The notes below the pieces were generated by a model that saw only the letters and a list, made by a program, of their open reading frames with translations, was not told where the DNA came from and made no database searches. The translations under genes were made by a program, and so were the position numbers. This document shows positions 36,482-45,397 of a stretch of 64,000 bases of DNA, piece by piece (the first letter of the stretch is position 1; every line of letters starts with the position of its first letter). This DNA is from Streptomyces longhuiensis (GTDB lineage: Bacteria; Actinomycetota; Actinomycetes; Streptomycetales; Streptomycetaceae), in the NCBI RefSeq assembly GCF_020616555.1, contig NZ_CP085173.1, positions 2,863,501 through 2,927,500 of the forward strand, given 5' to 3'.

Positions 36482-38347
36482 TCAAGCGGCGAGTTCCGCG
36501 AGCAGCGCGTCGATCCGTTCGGCGTGCTGCTCCGGGACGCGGCCGGTGTCGTCGAGGTGCACGGCGCAGGACGTGGTCGTGTCGACGAGGGCTTCGAGGG
36601 TGAGGGCCATGTCCTGTGTGCCGGCCGTGTGCCGGACCAGCGGGGGCAGTTCGGCGGCGGCGAGGTCGATCGCGGCGCGCGCCTCGGCGAGTGCGCGGTA
36701 CGCCTCGCGGCGCAGCGTCCACCGTCCGGCGCGGTCGTCGGATCCGCTGAGCACATGGCGAACGTAGGCCTGCGCGGCCTCGCCGGCGGTGGTCAGGCGC
36801 GTACGGACGGCGCCGCCGCCACGGCCCGGCACAGGCAGCGGCAGGTGGCCCACGCAGAGCACGATCGCGCACGCGAGCAGCGTTTCCCCGATCCGGGCCA
36901 GGGCCATCTGCGGTTCTCCGCCCACCATCACGAGGGACAGTACGAAGACGGTCACGACGGCGGTCTGGGCGGCGAAGTGCCGTGTGGCCACGGGAATCAG
37001 CGCGCCACCGAGCACCACGAGCGCGACGGGCCCCGCAGGGCCGGGCAGCAGCGCGGCCAGCCCCGCGAAGAGCGCCGCTCCGAACACCGTCCCGAACACC
37101 CGGCACAGCACGCGCGAGGCGAGGGGCCCGAGGTCCGGTTTGACGAGGAAGACGGCGGTCGCGGGCAGCCAGTACCAGTGGGCGTTGTGGAGCAGCTGGG
37201 CGACGGCGGCACCGGCCCCGAGGCAGAGCGCCACCCGGATCCCGTACTCGCGCCCGGCGGGGCCGACGGCTCTGCGCAGGGCCGTGACGGGGGTGCGGGG
37301 GCGCGTGTGCAGCGGCCTGGGCCCGGCGTCGCGCCGCCGGCCGTCGAGGCCGGTGGCCCTCACGGTGTCAGGGACCGGGGCGATCCGGGTCGGGCCACGC
37401 ACGGGTCCGTCGAAGGCCACGGCCGCGAGCAGCAGAGCCTCGTCCAGTGCGCGCAGGGCCGGGTCGGAGCGGGCGGGTGCGGGCAGCGGGCCGCAGGGCT
37501 GCGCGGTGCGCACGGCGTCGGCGAGGCGCCACAGGCCCTGCGACGCGCGGGCCGGGAGAGGGCTTCCCGCCCAGGCGAGGGCGGTGGCCGCCTCGCCGAG
37601 CGGCAGGGCGGCGGCGTACTGCGCGTGGAGGCGGCGCTCTTCACGGGAGCCCGCGAACCGGCGCAGACGCGGTCCGGACAGGGCGTCCTGCGCGTGGTCG
37701 AGCGCGGCGGTCAGGGCGGCACGCCGTGCGGTGGCCCGGGGCGAGCCCGCCGCGTCGACGAGCCCGGCGACGGCCGCGTACACCTGGGCGACGGCGGCGC
37801 GTTCACCGTCGAACCGGTACGCCCCTGCCCCGACCGGCGACGGCAGCACGCCCCGCAGCACGAGGAGCCAGCCTGCGCCCGCGAGGAACAGCAGGGCCCG
37901 CTGCCAGCCGGACTCGGGAAGCGCCATGCCCGCACCGATCGCGACGGCGACGAGGAGTTGTGTCCCGCAGGCGGACGCGATCGGCCCGACGGCGCTGACG
38001 GCGCCGCCCGCGTACCCGAGCAGCGCGAACACGCCGACCAGCGCGGCGGGACCGGCCTGCGCGCCGACCCACGTACCGAGGGCGAGTCCGCCCGCGCCGA
38101 CCAGCGCGGGGACCCCGATCCGGGGGACCGCGGCGCGACGGCTGCCGGGCCGGTCGTTGATTCCCGCGAACATGGCGCCGAGCGCGGCGAGCACCCCGGC
38201 GGAGGGACGGCCTGCGAGCAGGGCCGCGACGAGGAGTGGCCCTGCGGCGAGTGCGCCGCGCACGACGGCGCTCCATGGGACGGGGCCACGCTGGGCGCGC
38301 AGCGCGTGGCCGAGCCAGGGCGGAAGGGGGCGGGGGGTGGTGCGCAC
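36482..38347 (-). CDS. FUSC-family membrane transporter (aromatic acid exporter-like)
   Basis: A 621-aa protein with two blocks of about five to six transmembrane helices (residues about 25-165 and about 365-500). Each is followed by a cytosolic helical region, the layout of FUSC/YccS/AaeB proteins. REYGIRVALCLGAGAAVAQLL and HWYWLPATAVFLVKPDLGPLASRVLCRVFGTVFGA are the conserved FUSC core. The family exports aromatic carboxylates or similar toxic compounds. The substrate is unknown and no regulator or periplasmic adaptor is adjacent. Confidence 0.87.
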   Translation of the reverse strand: MRTTPRPLPPWLGHALRAQRGPVPWSAVVRGALAAGPLLVAALLAGRPSAGVLAALGAMFAGINDRPGSRRAAVPRIGVPALVGAGGLALGTWVGAQAGPAALVGVFALLGYAGGAVSAVGPIASACGTQLLVAVAIGAGMALPESGWQRALLFLAGAGWLLVLRGVLPSPVGAGAYRFDGERAAVAQVYAAVAGLVDAAGSPRATARRAALTAALDHAQDALSGPRLRRFAGSREERRLHAQYAAALPLGEAATALAWAGSPLPARASQGLWRLADAVRTAQPCGPLPAPARSDPALRALDEALLLAAVAFDGPVRGPTRIAPVPDTVRATGLDGRRRDAGPRPLHTRPRTPVTALRRAVGPAGREYGIRVALCLGAGAAVAQLLHNAHWYWLPATAVFLVKPDLGPLASRVLCRVFGTVFGAALFAGLAALLPGPAGPVALVVLGGALIPVATRHFAAQTAVVTVFVLSLVMVGGEPQMALARIGETLLACAIVLCVGHLPLPVPGRGGGAVRTRLTTAGEAAQAYVRHVLSGSDDRAGRWTLRREAYRALAEARAAIDLAAAELPPLVRHTAGTQDMALTLEALVDTTTSCAVHLDDTGRVPEQHAERIDALLAELAA

Positions 38348-38532
38348 GGTGCTCCTGTCGGCGGGTCCGGGGCGGGGGTGCCGCGGGACGACGTCGGCCT
38401 GGGCTGATGCGTCAACGGTAGGTGGCGCATTCGGAGGGAAAGGTACGTGCGCGTTTCCACGATGTGACGATGTGCGGGACTTCGTGCGGGACTCCTCGGA
38501 ACGGGCCCGCCACAGGTCACCCTGGTGGCGCC

Positions 38533-39180
38533 ATGGCAGGATTGCGCGCCGTGAGCAGTGAGGACGGCTGGCCGGACGTGCCCGGCGACACGGCCCTGAC
38601 GATTCGGATACCGGAGGCGGACGCCTTCGTGCGGGGCCCGTTCCCGGCCCACATCACGGTGCTGTACCCCTTTCTCCCCGCCGCGCGGATCACGCCGGAG
38701 GTCCATGCCGAGCTGTCGGCGCTGTTCGCGGACCGGGACCCGTTCGATCTGACGTTCGCGGAGTTCCGCCGCTACCCGGGTGTCCTCTATCTCCCGCCGT
38801 CTCCCGAGGAACCCGTCCACGCCCTCACGAAGTCCTTGCGGGAGCGCTGGCCGGAGGCGGTTCCCTACCGGGGCGTGTTCGGGCCGGAGGGTCTGAATCC
38901 CCACCTCACGCTCGCGAACGACGAGGGACCCGGGACGTACGAGGCGGCGTACGACGCGCTGGAGCGGGAACTGCGACCGATGCTGCCGGTGACGGCGCGC
39001 GTCGGGTCGGTGCGCCTGATCGTGACGGACGGGCGGGTGTGGGAGGACAGCGCGGTGTACGAGCTGGGACACTCACCCGCGCAGCCCGCATCCCTGATCC
39101 CGCCCGGCCGGCCTGTACGGCCGGCTCCGCCCACTCAGCTCCTGCGCGCGGAGCCGACGGCGCGCTCCAGGAGGAGCTGA
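38533..39180 (+). CDS. 2'-5' RNA ligase family protein (2H phosphoesterase)
   Basis: A 215-aa cytosolic protein with both catalytic HxT motifs of the 2H superfamily: HITVLYPF (near residue 39) and HLTLAND (near residue 121). Such enzymes ligate or hydrolyse 2',5' or cyclic nucleotide phosphates. The last 40 residues are Pro-rich. ATG 38533 is chosen; GTG at 38551, eight bases after CAGGAT, could be a leaderless start. Its 3' end overlaps the convergent nucleotidyltransferase gene by 46 bases. Confidence 0.82.
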   Translation: MAGLRAVSSEDGWPDVPGDTALTIRIPEADAFVRGPFPAHITVLYPFLPAARITPEVHAELSALFADRDPFDLTFAEFRRYPGVLYLPPSPEEPVHALTKSLRERWPEAVPYRGVFGPEGLNPHLTLANDEGPGTYEAAYDALERELRPMLPVTARVGSVRLIVTDGRVWEDSAVYELGHSPAQPASLIPPGRPVRPAPPTQLLRAEPTARSRRS

Positions 39181-39917
39181 GTCCGGTCGACCACGTCGAC
39201 CAGGTCGCCCGACGCCCCTGCGAGCAGGCTGTGCACACCCAGCAGGCCCGCGCGCTCCAGGAGCCGCTTCTCGTTGGTGACCCAGGCGCCGCGCGCGGCG
39301 AGTACGGCGTGGGCGGCCGACATCGCGGCCACAGCGACCGCTCCGTGCACCTCGGTCCTGCCGCCCTGGGGCGCGTTGTTGGCCCTGGCGTACTGGAGCG
39401 TGCCCAGGGCGCGTCCCCACCACATCTCGGGGGCCGCCTTCCGCAGCGCCGCGGGGTAGCCGGCGGGCCGGGGCGCCGCACCGCGCAGCACTTGGTTGAC
39501 GGCGAGTTCGGCGACGACGAGGTAGGTCGGGATCCCGGCCAGATGGAACATCAGGGGCTCCCAGCGGACGCGCCCGCGCTCGGCCTCGGCCAACTCCCGC
39601 TCCACCACGTCGAGATCGCGGTAGTGGACGTCGACGCGCCGCCCGTCGACGGTCAGCCAGGCCCCGCCGTTGAAGACCCCGCCACCCCACCCCCCGATCT
39701 CGGAGACCTCCCCCTCCCACCCGACGCCCCGCAGGTCGTCCGGCCGGAAATCCCCCCGGTAGTAGATCGCGAAGTCCCAGTCGCTTTCGGGTCGTTGAGT
39801 GCCCTGGGCCCGAGATCCGCCGAGCGCGACGGCCCGCACACCGGGAAGCGCGGATAGCCGGTCGGCGACGTGGTCGAGGAAGACGCGGTCGGTCATTGCT
39901 TCGGGCGCGGCAGGCAT
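39135..39917 (-). CDS. Nucleotidyltransferase-domain protein
   Basis: A 260-aa Pol-beta-superfamily nucleotidyltransferase. The signature ALGGSRAQGT (G33-G34-S35) and SDWDFAIYY with metal-binding Asp46 and Asp48 are intact, and a third carboxylate is in RRVDVHYRDLD. A helical C-terminal domain (NEKRLLERAGLL) follows. Such proteins may modify antibiotics, RNA or proteins; the substrate is not evident. ATG 39917 lies six bases after TAGCGT on its strand, a leaderless arrangement; ATG 39896 is the alternative. Confidence 0.85.
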   Translation of the reverse strand: MPAAPEAMTDRVFLDHVADRLSALPGVRAVALGGSRAQGTQRPESDWDFAIYYRGDFRPDDLRGVGWEGEVSEIGGWGGGVFNGGAWLTVDGRRVDVHYRDLDVVERELAEAERGRVRWEPLMFHLAGIPTYLVVAELAVNQVLRGAAPRPAGYPAALRKAAPEMWWGRALGTLQYARANNAPQGGRTEVHGAVAVAAMSAAHAVLAARGAWVTNEKRLLERAGLLGVHSLLAGASGDLVDVVDRTQLLLERAVGSARRS

Positions 39918-40067
39918 GGGGCCACGCTATCGACGGTGCGTGAGGGCGGGCGACTCCATTACGGGGCGCCCGGGGCGCGTACTTGGGGGCGGACGCGTAC
40001 ATGACGGAGAATCGCCCCGTACCCATACGCGTTCCGTGCCCGCCCCGACAAGGCGACGAGGAGTTCT

Positions 40068-40499
40068 GTGCCCGCCCGACCCGACCGACCCACCCGTTCC
40101 GTCATCGGTGCCGCCCGCACCCGACCCTGCACCCTCGTGGTGTGCAGGGGCTGCTGCTGCGGCAACACGGCGAAGTACCCCGGCTACGACCACGCGTGGC
40201 AGTTGGAGCGGCTGCGGGCCGCGGCCGCCTCGTCCGGTGGGCGGGTCGCGGTGCGGGTGACGGACTGTCTGGGCCCGTGCGACCAGGCGAACGTCATGGT
40301 CGTGCAGCCGTCGGGCGAGGGCCGGCGGCGGGGCGGACGCCCCGCATGGGTGGGCTGGTCGATGGGCGACGACGCGACGGACGAGATCCTGGGCTGGGCC
40401 GAAGCAGGCGGCCCCGGGATCGCCGCGGCCCCGGCCGCCCTGGAGCTCCAGTTCATCGAGACCCCCGGCGAACGGACCCGCCGCCGCACGCGCCGCTGA
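40068..40499 (+). CDS. Thioredoxin-like 2Fe-2S ferredoxin domain protein
   Basis: A 143-aa protein. Cysteines in CTLVVCRGCCCGN (C26-C31) and TDCLGPCDQANV (C67, C71) match the thioredoxin-like [2Fe-2S] ferredoxin family. The middle RVAVRVTDCLGPCDQANVMVV is the conserved core. The C-terminus is Arg-rich. GTG 40068 follows GACGAGGAG. A redox partner is not encoded nearby; related proteins occur next to cobalamin or siroheme genes, which are not visible here. Confidence 0.88.
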   Translation: MPARPDRPTRSVIGAARTRPCTLVVCRGCCCGNTAKYPGYDHAWQLERLRAAAASSGGRVAVRVTDCLGPCDQANVMVVQPSGEGRRRGGRPAWVGWSMGDDATDEILGWAEAGGPGIAAAPAALELQFIETPGERTRRRTRR

Positions 40500-40565
40500 C
40501 GGCCGAAGGCCCGAAGAACGCGTACCCGTCACGTCCCCGCCGCCCTCACCGCCACGAACGCGGTG

Positions 40566-42098
40566 TCACGTCCACGCCGCCCCCGCCGCCACGAACCCGC
40601 AGATCAGCACGAACAGGACGGCCAGCAGCGGCCAGATGAAACGCAGGTACTTGTCGTAGCCGACCTTGGCGAGGGCCACGCCGCCGATCGTCACGGCCGT
40701 GGTCGGCACCCACAGGTTCATCCAGCCGCTGGCGGCCTGCCAGGCGGTGACGACGACCGCGCGCGAGACGCCCGCGAAGTCGGCGAGCGGCGCGAGGACA
40801 GGCATGGCGAGGGTGGCGTGGCCCGAGGTCGAGGGGATGAGGAAGGCGAGCGGCAGGTTCACGACGAAGACGATGATCGCGAAGATGCCGGACGAGGTGC
40901 CCCTCACAATGCCCTCGATGGAGTGCAGGACCGTGTCGGTGATCTTCGAGTTGTTCATGATCACGGTGACGCCGCGGGCGAGCAGGATGACGAGCGCGGG
41001 TGAGATGAAGTCGGCCGCGCCCTGGATGATCGTCGAGCTGAGTCTCTGCTCCCCCAGATGCGCCACGAGGCCGACGAGCACGGCCGCGACGAGGAACAGT
41101 GCCGCCAACTCCGGGAAGGACCAGCCGAGTTCGAAGCCGTACGGGGTCGCGTCGGCCTTCCCGCTGAGGGCGCTCGACCACGGCACGACCGAGAAGATCA
41201 TGAAGGCGAACACGAGGGCGGTGACGGTGAGGACCGCCTTGTGCAGGCCGGTCAGTTCCGGCACCTCGACCGCGTGGGCCTCGGCCTCCTCCTGGTCGCG
41301 GTCCCCGGGCAGGAACCCCGACAGGGACCGCTCGGGGTCCTTCTGTACGCGCTTCGCGTAGCGGATGACGTAGGTGACCGTGACGGCGGTCAGCACGATC
41401 CACATGATGAAGCGCAGGACGATGCCGTCGCCGAGCGAGATGTCGGCGGCGGAGGAGGCGACGCCGGTGGCGAACGGGTTGACCGTCGAGCACAGCACCC
41501 CGATCCCCGCGCCGAGGATGATCGTGCCGACGGCGGTCATGCGGTCGTAGCCGAGTGCGAGCATCAACGGCACGATCAGGCCGTAGAACCCGAGGGTCTC
41601 CTCGGCGAAGCCCTCGACGGTGCCGAGGACCGAGAAGACCACCATGACGCCCGCGATGAGCAGCGCGCCCCGGTCGCGCAGCCGGTGGGCGAGCCGGCCG
41701 ATGCCGCGGTCGAGGGCCCCGGTCGCGAAGACGACGGTGATGAAGGAGCCGATGGCGAGCACGAAGAGGAAGACGCCCGCGCTGCCGTACAGGTCACCGG
41801 TGTTGTCCGGGGCGACCAGGGACGTCTTGGTGTCCTGGATGCCGTAGAGGCCGTTGACCGGGGACAGGAACAGGTCGTTGAGGCGGTCGACGAAGGACCG
41901 CCCGGAGTCGACGCGGTGGTACGTGCCCTGGATGGGAGCGCCCGAGTCGTCGCGGTCGTACTGGCCCGAGGGAATGAGGAAGGCGAGCACCCAGACGGCC
42001 ATCGTGACGATCACGAGGACGGTCAGGGCGCTCGGGAAGGTGAACTTGCGCTTCGGCTGCGGCTGTTGGGGTGCCTGCGTGTCGGTGGGCGCACTCAT
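40566..42098 (-). CDS. YfcC-family (DcuC-like) basic amino acid/peptide transporter
   Basis: A 510-aa integral membrane protein with about twelve helices, of the ion transporter/YfcC family. KFTFPSALTVLVIVTMAVWVLAFLIPSGQY, the polar loop GFAEETLGFYGLIVPLMLALGYDRM, VNPFATGVASSAADI and AFLIPSTSGHATLAMPVLAPLAD are characteristic. The start ATG overlaps the stop of the upstream M20 dipeptidase by four bases (ATGA), so uptake and peptide cleavage are probably one pathway. The substrate is not known. Confidence 0.9.
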   Translation of the reverse strand: MSAPTDTQAPQQPQPKRKFTFPSALTVLVIVTMAVWVLAFLIPSGQYDRDDSGAPIQGTYHRVDSGRSFVDRLNDLFLSPVNGLYGIQDTKTSLVAPDNTGDLYGSAGVFLFVLAIGSFITVVFATGALDRGIGRLAHRLRDRGALLIAGVMVVFSVLGTVEGFAEETLGFYGLIVPLMLALGYDRMTAVGTIILGAGIGVLCSTVNPFATGVASSAADISLGDGIVLRFIMWIVLTAVTVTYVIRYAKRVQKDPERSLSGFLPGDRDQEEAEAHAVEVPELTGLHKAVLTVTALVFAFMIFSVVPWSSALSGKADATPYGFELGWSFPELAALFLVAAVLVGLVAHLGEQRLSSTIIQGAADFISPALVILLARGVTVIMNNSKITDTVLHSIEGIVRGTSSGIFAIIVFVVNLPLAFLIPSTSGHATLAMPVLAPLADFAGVSRAVVVTAWQAASGWMNLWVPTTAVTIGGVALAKVGYDKYLRFIWPLLAVLFVLICGFVAAGAAWT

Positions 42099-43456
42099 GA
42101 GGCGGTTCCGGCGCGGAAGCCGGCGGCGTACTCGCGGACGAACGCGCACATCGCGACGACGGTGCTGCGCAGCTCGGAGAACAGGACGCGCTCGTTCGGG
42201 GCGTGCAGGTTGCACATGCTGTCCTGGGCGCCGAAGAGGAGTACCTCGGCGCCTGGCGCGGCCTTCGCCAGGCCGTTGACCAGCGGGATCGAGCCGCCGG
42301 TCGCGACGTAGGAGGCGTCCGTTCCCCAGGCTTCCTTGAGTGCGGTGAGCGCGGCGCGGTAGGCCGGGCCGCCGGTCGTGGCCTCGTAGCCGGGGCCGGT
42401 GTCGCCGGGGGTGACGGTGAGGTGGATACCGAAGGGCGTGAGGGAGCGCAGGTGATCGACGAGCCCGGCCTGCGCCTCCTTCGGGTCCTGGAGCGGGTGG
42501 AAGCGCAGGTTGAGCTTGGCGCGGGCGTACGGCACGACGGCGGACGCGGCGTGTTCGACTGCGGGGGCGTCGAGGCCGATGACAGTGATCGCGGGGCCGC
42601 TCCACAGGCGCTCGCCGAGGGTGCCGCTGCCGATCAGCGGCACGCCGTCCTCGACGCCGGCGAGGGAGCGGAACTCGTCCTCGGTGTAGCTCGTGCCGGT
42701 CCACTCCTCGCGGCGCAGGCCCTCGACGGCGACGTCTCCGTGCACGTCGTGCAGGGTGGCGAGGGCCTTGAGCAGGACGAGCAGGGCGTCGGGCGCGGCG
42801 CCGCCGAACTCGCCGCTGTGGCGGGGCTCTTCGAGGGTGCGGACCTCGACGACGACCTCGGACGCGCCGCGCAGACCCGTGGTGAGGGTGGGGGTGCCGG
42901 GGCGGAGGTTGCCGAGGTCGGCGATGACCATGGCGTCGCAGGCGAACCTTTCGGGGTCGGTGGGCGGGTAGGCGTCGAAAGGGCTGCCGTACTCCTCCTG
43001 CCCCTCGAAGACGATCTTGACGCCCACGGGCGGGCGGCCCTTGAAGGCCCTCAGCATGCCCAGGTGCGCGATGACGTTCGACTTGTCGTCGGCGATGCCG
43101 CGCGCCCGCAGTCCGCCCTCGACGGGGGTCGGCTCGAAGGGCGGGGACTTCCAGAGCTTCTCGTCACCGGCGGGCTGGACGTCGTAGTGCGAGTAGAGCA
43201 GGACGGTCGGCGCGTCCGGCGTCGGTGGCGGGATCTCGCCGAAGATGACGGGGGCCGTGTCGGGCAGGTCGATCCGCTCGACGCGCTCGACACCGGCATC
43301 CTCGAGCAGCCCGACCAGCAGGTCGTGCGCCTCCCGCACGGGTTCGGCCGGGAAGCCGGGGAAGGCGATGGACGGGATGGCGGCGAGCCGCTCCAGATCG
43401 GCGCGGAGCCCATCCATCAGGCCGTCGACTTCGGTTTGCAGGTCCCTGGCGTCCAT
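42095..43456 (-). CDS. M20 family metallodipeptidase
   Basis: A 453-aa cytosolic zinc peptidase. Metal ligands and catalytic residues are visible: His90/Asp92 in YSHYDVQPAGD, Asp123 in GIADDKSNV, Glu154/Glu155 in EGQEEYGSP, Asp in IADLGN, and a His near the end (NLHAPNERV). The dimerisation lid lies around residues 200-300. ATG 43456 is chosen, with GAGGGG upstream; GTG at 43465 is close. It is coupled to the YfcC transporter gene, implying use of an imported dipeptide or acylated amino acid. Confidence 0.93.
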   Translation of the reverse strand: MDARDLQTEVDGLMDGLRADLERLAAIPSIAFPGFPAEPVREAHDLLVGLLEDAGVERVERIDLPDTAPVIFGEIPPPTPDAPTVLLYSHYDVQPAGDEKLWKSPPFEPTPVEGGLRARGIADDKSNVIAHLGMLRAFKGRPPVGVKIVFEGQEEYGSPFDAYPPTDPERFACDAMVIADLGNLRPGTPTLTTGLRGASEVVVEVRTLEEPRHSGEFGGAAPDALLVLLKALATLHDVHGDVAVEGLRREEWTGTSYTEDEFRSLAGVEDGVPLIGSGTLGERLWSGPAITVIGLDAPAVEHAASAVVPYARAKLNLRFHPLQDPKEAQAGLVDHLRSLTPFGIHLTVTPGDTGPGYEATTGGPAYRAALTALKEAWGTDASYVATGGSIPLVNGLAKAAPGAEVLLFGAQDSMCNLHAPNERVLFSELRSTVVAMCAFVREYAAGFRAGTAS

Positions 43457-43588
43457 GGCGTCCACACCCCTCGCTGTCCGGCGACTGCCCTTGAGATACA
43501 TGGCAATTTGTCCGGATTATTCGTCGGGGCGGCGTGTGGCGTCCGGGTGACTCGCCGGATCGGGGCAATCCGGGACTAAGGTCGAGGC

Positions 43589-44125
43589 ATGGCTTCGGAT
43601 ACTGCTTCGGATACCGCCTCGGGTTCCGGTTCGGGTACTGGTTCGGGTTCGGATACGGCTTCGAACGCGGCGGCTGCGGCGCGGGCGGCCGGTCCCGGCG
43701 CCGGTGAGAGCGTGCGGATCGACAGCTGGATCTGGTCCGTACGGCTGGCCAAGACGCGCTCGGCGGGCGCGACGGCGTGCCGGGGCGGGCATGTGAAGGT
43801 GAACGGTGAGCGCGTGAAGGCCGCGTACAACGTGCGCGTGGGCGACGAGGTGCGGGTGCGGCAGGCCGGCGGGCACGAGCGGGTCGTGATCGTGAAGCGC
43901 CTGATCCGCAAGCGCGTGGGCGCCCCGGTGGCCGTCGAGTGCTACGTGGACAACAGCCCGCCGCCCCCGCCGCGCGCCGCCGTCGCCCCCGTGGCCATCC
44001 GCGACCGCGGCGCCGGCCGCCCGACGAAGCGGGACCGCAGGGACATGGACCGGCTGCGCGCGACGTTCGGCGCGGGCCCCGTACCCCCGGGGCAGGATCA
44101 CGCGGACGGACGCGAAAAAGGCTGA
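43589..44125 (+). CDS. S4-domain RNA-binding protein (Hsp15-like)
   Basis: A 178-aa protein. The S4 domain spans about residues 43-95: VRIDSWIWSVRLAKTRSAGATACRGGHVKVNGERVKAAYNVRVGDEVRV. Hsp15 in E. coli binds stalled 50S subunits with nascent chains; a similar ribosome role is likely. The N-terminal about 40 residues are Ser/Thr/Gly/Asp low complexity, encoded by a degenerate ggtnc repeat. The C-terminus is basic with RPTKRDRRDMDRLRA. ATG 43589 lies six bases after TAAGGT, so it is probably leaderless. The stop codon lies within the following terminator. Confidence 0.9.
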   Translation: MASDTASDTASGSGSGTGSGSDTASNAAAAARAAGPGAGESVRIDSWIWSVRLAKTRSAGATACRGGHVKVNGERVKAAYNVRVGDEVRVRQAGGHERVVIVKRLIRKRVGAPVAVECYVDNSPPPPPRAAVAPVAIRDRGAGRPTKRDRRDMDRLRATFGAGPVPPGQDHADGREKG

Positions 44126-44150
44126 CCCCGTACGTCGACGGGGTCAGCCT
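44119..44150 (-). terminator. Rho-independent terminator, mainly for the DoxX gene
   Basis: AGGCTGACCCCGT and ACGGGGTCAGCCT form a 13-bp perfect stem with a 6-nt loop. On the minus strand the stem is followed by TTTTTC, a true U-tract, 14 bases after the DoxX stop codon. The S4 gene stop codon lies in the other arm. Confidence 0.88.
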
Positions 44151-44163
44151 CCGGCCGCGCGGG

Positions 44164-44610
44164 TCACGCCCGGCGCTTGACGAGGCGGACCAGATCCGCG
44201 TTGCTCCGGCGCCGTGTCCAGGCGAGGAGCGCCAGCGGGACGATCAGGATGAGCGGCGTCGCCGCGTTCTCCCCGTCGAAGTACGACATCTGCACGACGA
44301 ACGCGCCGGCCATCAGCGCGCCCAGCGCGATCGGGGCGACCCCGGAGAGAACCGGCACCAACAGGGCGATCGCGCCCGCCAGTTCGAGGACGCCGATGAC
44401 GTACATCGCCGCGCTCCCCCACCCGATCGTGTCGAACGACTCGACCGCCGACGGGTGCGCGATCAGCTTGGGCAGGGCGCTCGCGACGCCGTAGAACAGC
44501 GCGAGCAGCACCGTGAGCGTGCGCAGCGCGATGCGGGCGGCGCGGGCCCTGCCGGCGGCCGGGGCGGTGACGGAGGCGGCGGTCGTGACGGGGGCGGTGG
44601 TCTCGGACAT
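44164..44610 (-). CDS. DoxX family membrane protein
   Basis: A 148-aa protein with four hydrophobic helices. The DoxX signature is visible as LLALFYGVASALPKLIAHPSAVESFDTIGWG, followed by VLELAGAIALLVPVL and GALMAGAFVVQ. Members are linked to thiosulfate:quinone oxidation or to membrane redox complexes (for example mycobacterial DoxX-SodA-SseA). Its partner here is unknown. Start ATG 44610 with GGAGCACCCC upstream. Confidence 0.88.
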   Translation of the reverse strand: MSETTAPVTTAASVTAPAAGRARAARIALRTLTVLLALFYGVASALPKLIAHPSAVESFDTIGWGSAAMYVIGVLELAGAIALLVPVLSGVAPIALGALMAGAFVVQMSYFDGENAATPLILIVPLALLAWTRRRSNADLVRLVKRRA

Positions 44611-44707
44611 GGGGTGCTCCTCGGTGGGTCGGCGCCGGGCCCTGCTGTCCGGCTGTCACAGAGGTAGACGGCGGCACCCCGGGCAACTCATCGGTCGCCC
44701 GGCACCT

Positions 44708-45397
44708 TTATGCAGGCACCGCCCGCACCCACACCTGGTCATCCGTGAGATACCGGTCGACCTTCAACCCCGCCTGAGCGAGCGCCACTTCGAACTGCTC
44801 CCGCGTCAGGGGCCGGGCCAGGAACGTGTGCGTCCAGGCCGCGTCGGGGAACTCGTACTCCGCACGCACCGAGTTCACCCCGTCCCCGACGGGCTCCGCG
44901 GACACGATGCGGACCGTGAAACCGCTCGGGTCCACGCGCTCGCGCGGCAGGTTCGTGTGGTAGTCCGGGCCCTCGCGCTGGATCAGTACGCAGCCCCCGT
45001 CCGCGACATGGCGCCGGCACGTGTCGAGCATCCCCTGCCGCACCGCCACGTCCCCGGCGTGCACGAGGAACGACGCGAGCAGCACCACGTCGAACGTCCC
45101 GCCCGCGTCCAGCGCCTCGACCGGCGCGCAGATCGTCCGCGCCCCGCGCACGCGCTCCAGCATCTCGGCGGACTCGTCCACGGCCGTGACCGTGAAGCCG
45201 CGCTCGATGAGGGGGTGCGTCATCCGGCCGACGCCACTGCCCAGTTCGAGGATGCTCGCTCCCGCGGGCACGGCCGCGGCGATGATGTCGGGCTCTTCCC
45301 CTACGGGCAGGCGCGCGTACAGATCGACCGCGCAGCCGTCCGGCGTGATGGCGCCGGGTCCCGTCCCTCCGTATCCCTCACGCATCTCAAGGCTCAT
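44708..45397 (-). CDS. Class I SAM-dependent methyltransferase
   Basis: A 229-aa Rossmann methyltransferase. Motif I is ASILELGSGVGRMTHPLIERG, motif II VTAVDES, then LERVRGARTICAPVEAL and FDVVLLASFLVH. The C-terminus has an EVA-type substrate segment (LTREQFEVALAQAGLKVDRYL). Its ATG overlaps the stop codon of the upstream acyltransferase-like gene (ATGA), so the two act together. The substrate is unknown. Confidence 0.88.
   Translation of the reverse strand: MSLEMREGYGGTGPGAITPDGCAVDLYARLPVGEEPDIIAAAVPAGASILELGSGVGRMTHPLIERGFTVTAVDESAEMLERVRGARTICAPVEALDAGGTFDVVLLASFLVHAGDVAVRQGMLDTCRRHVADGGCVLIQREGPDYHTNLPRERVDPSGFTVRIVSAEPVGDGVNSVRAEYEFPDAAWTHTFLARPLTREQFEVALAQAGLKVDRYLTDDQVWVRAVPA

Noticed and set aside
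43596..43670. Repetitive ggttcgg-type DNA at the S4 gene start as a separate repeat element
   Set aside because: It simply encodes the Ser/Gly/Thr low-complexity N-terminus; the units are degenerate.
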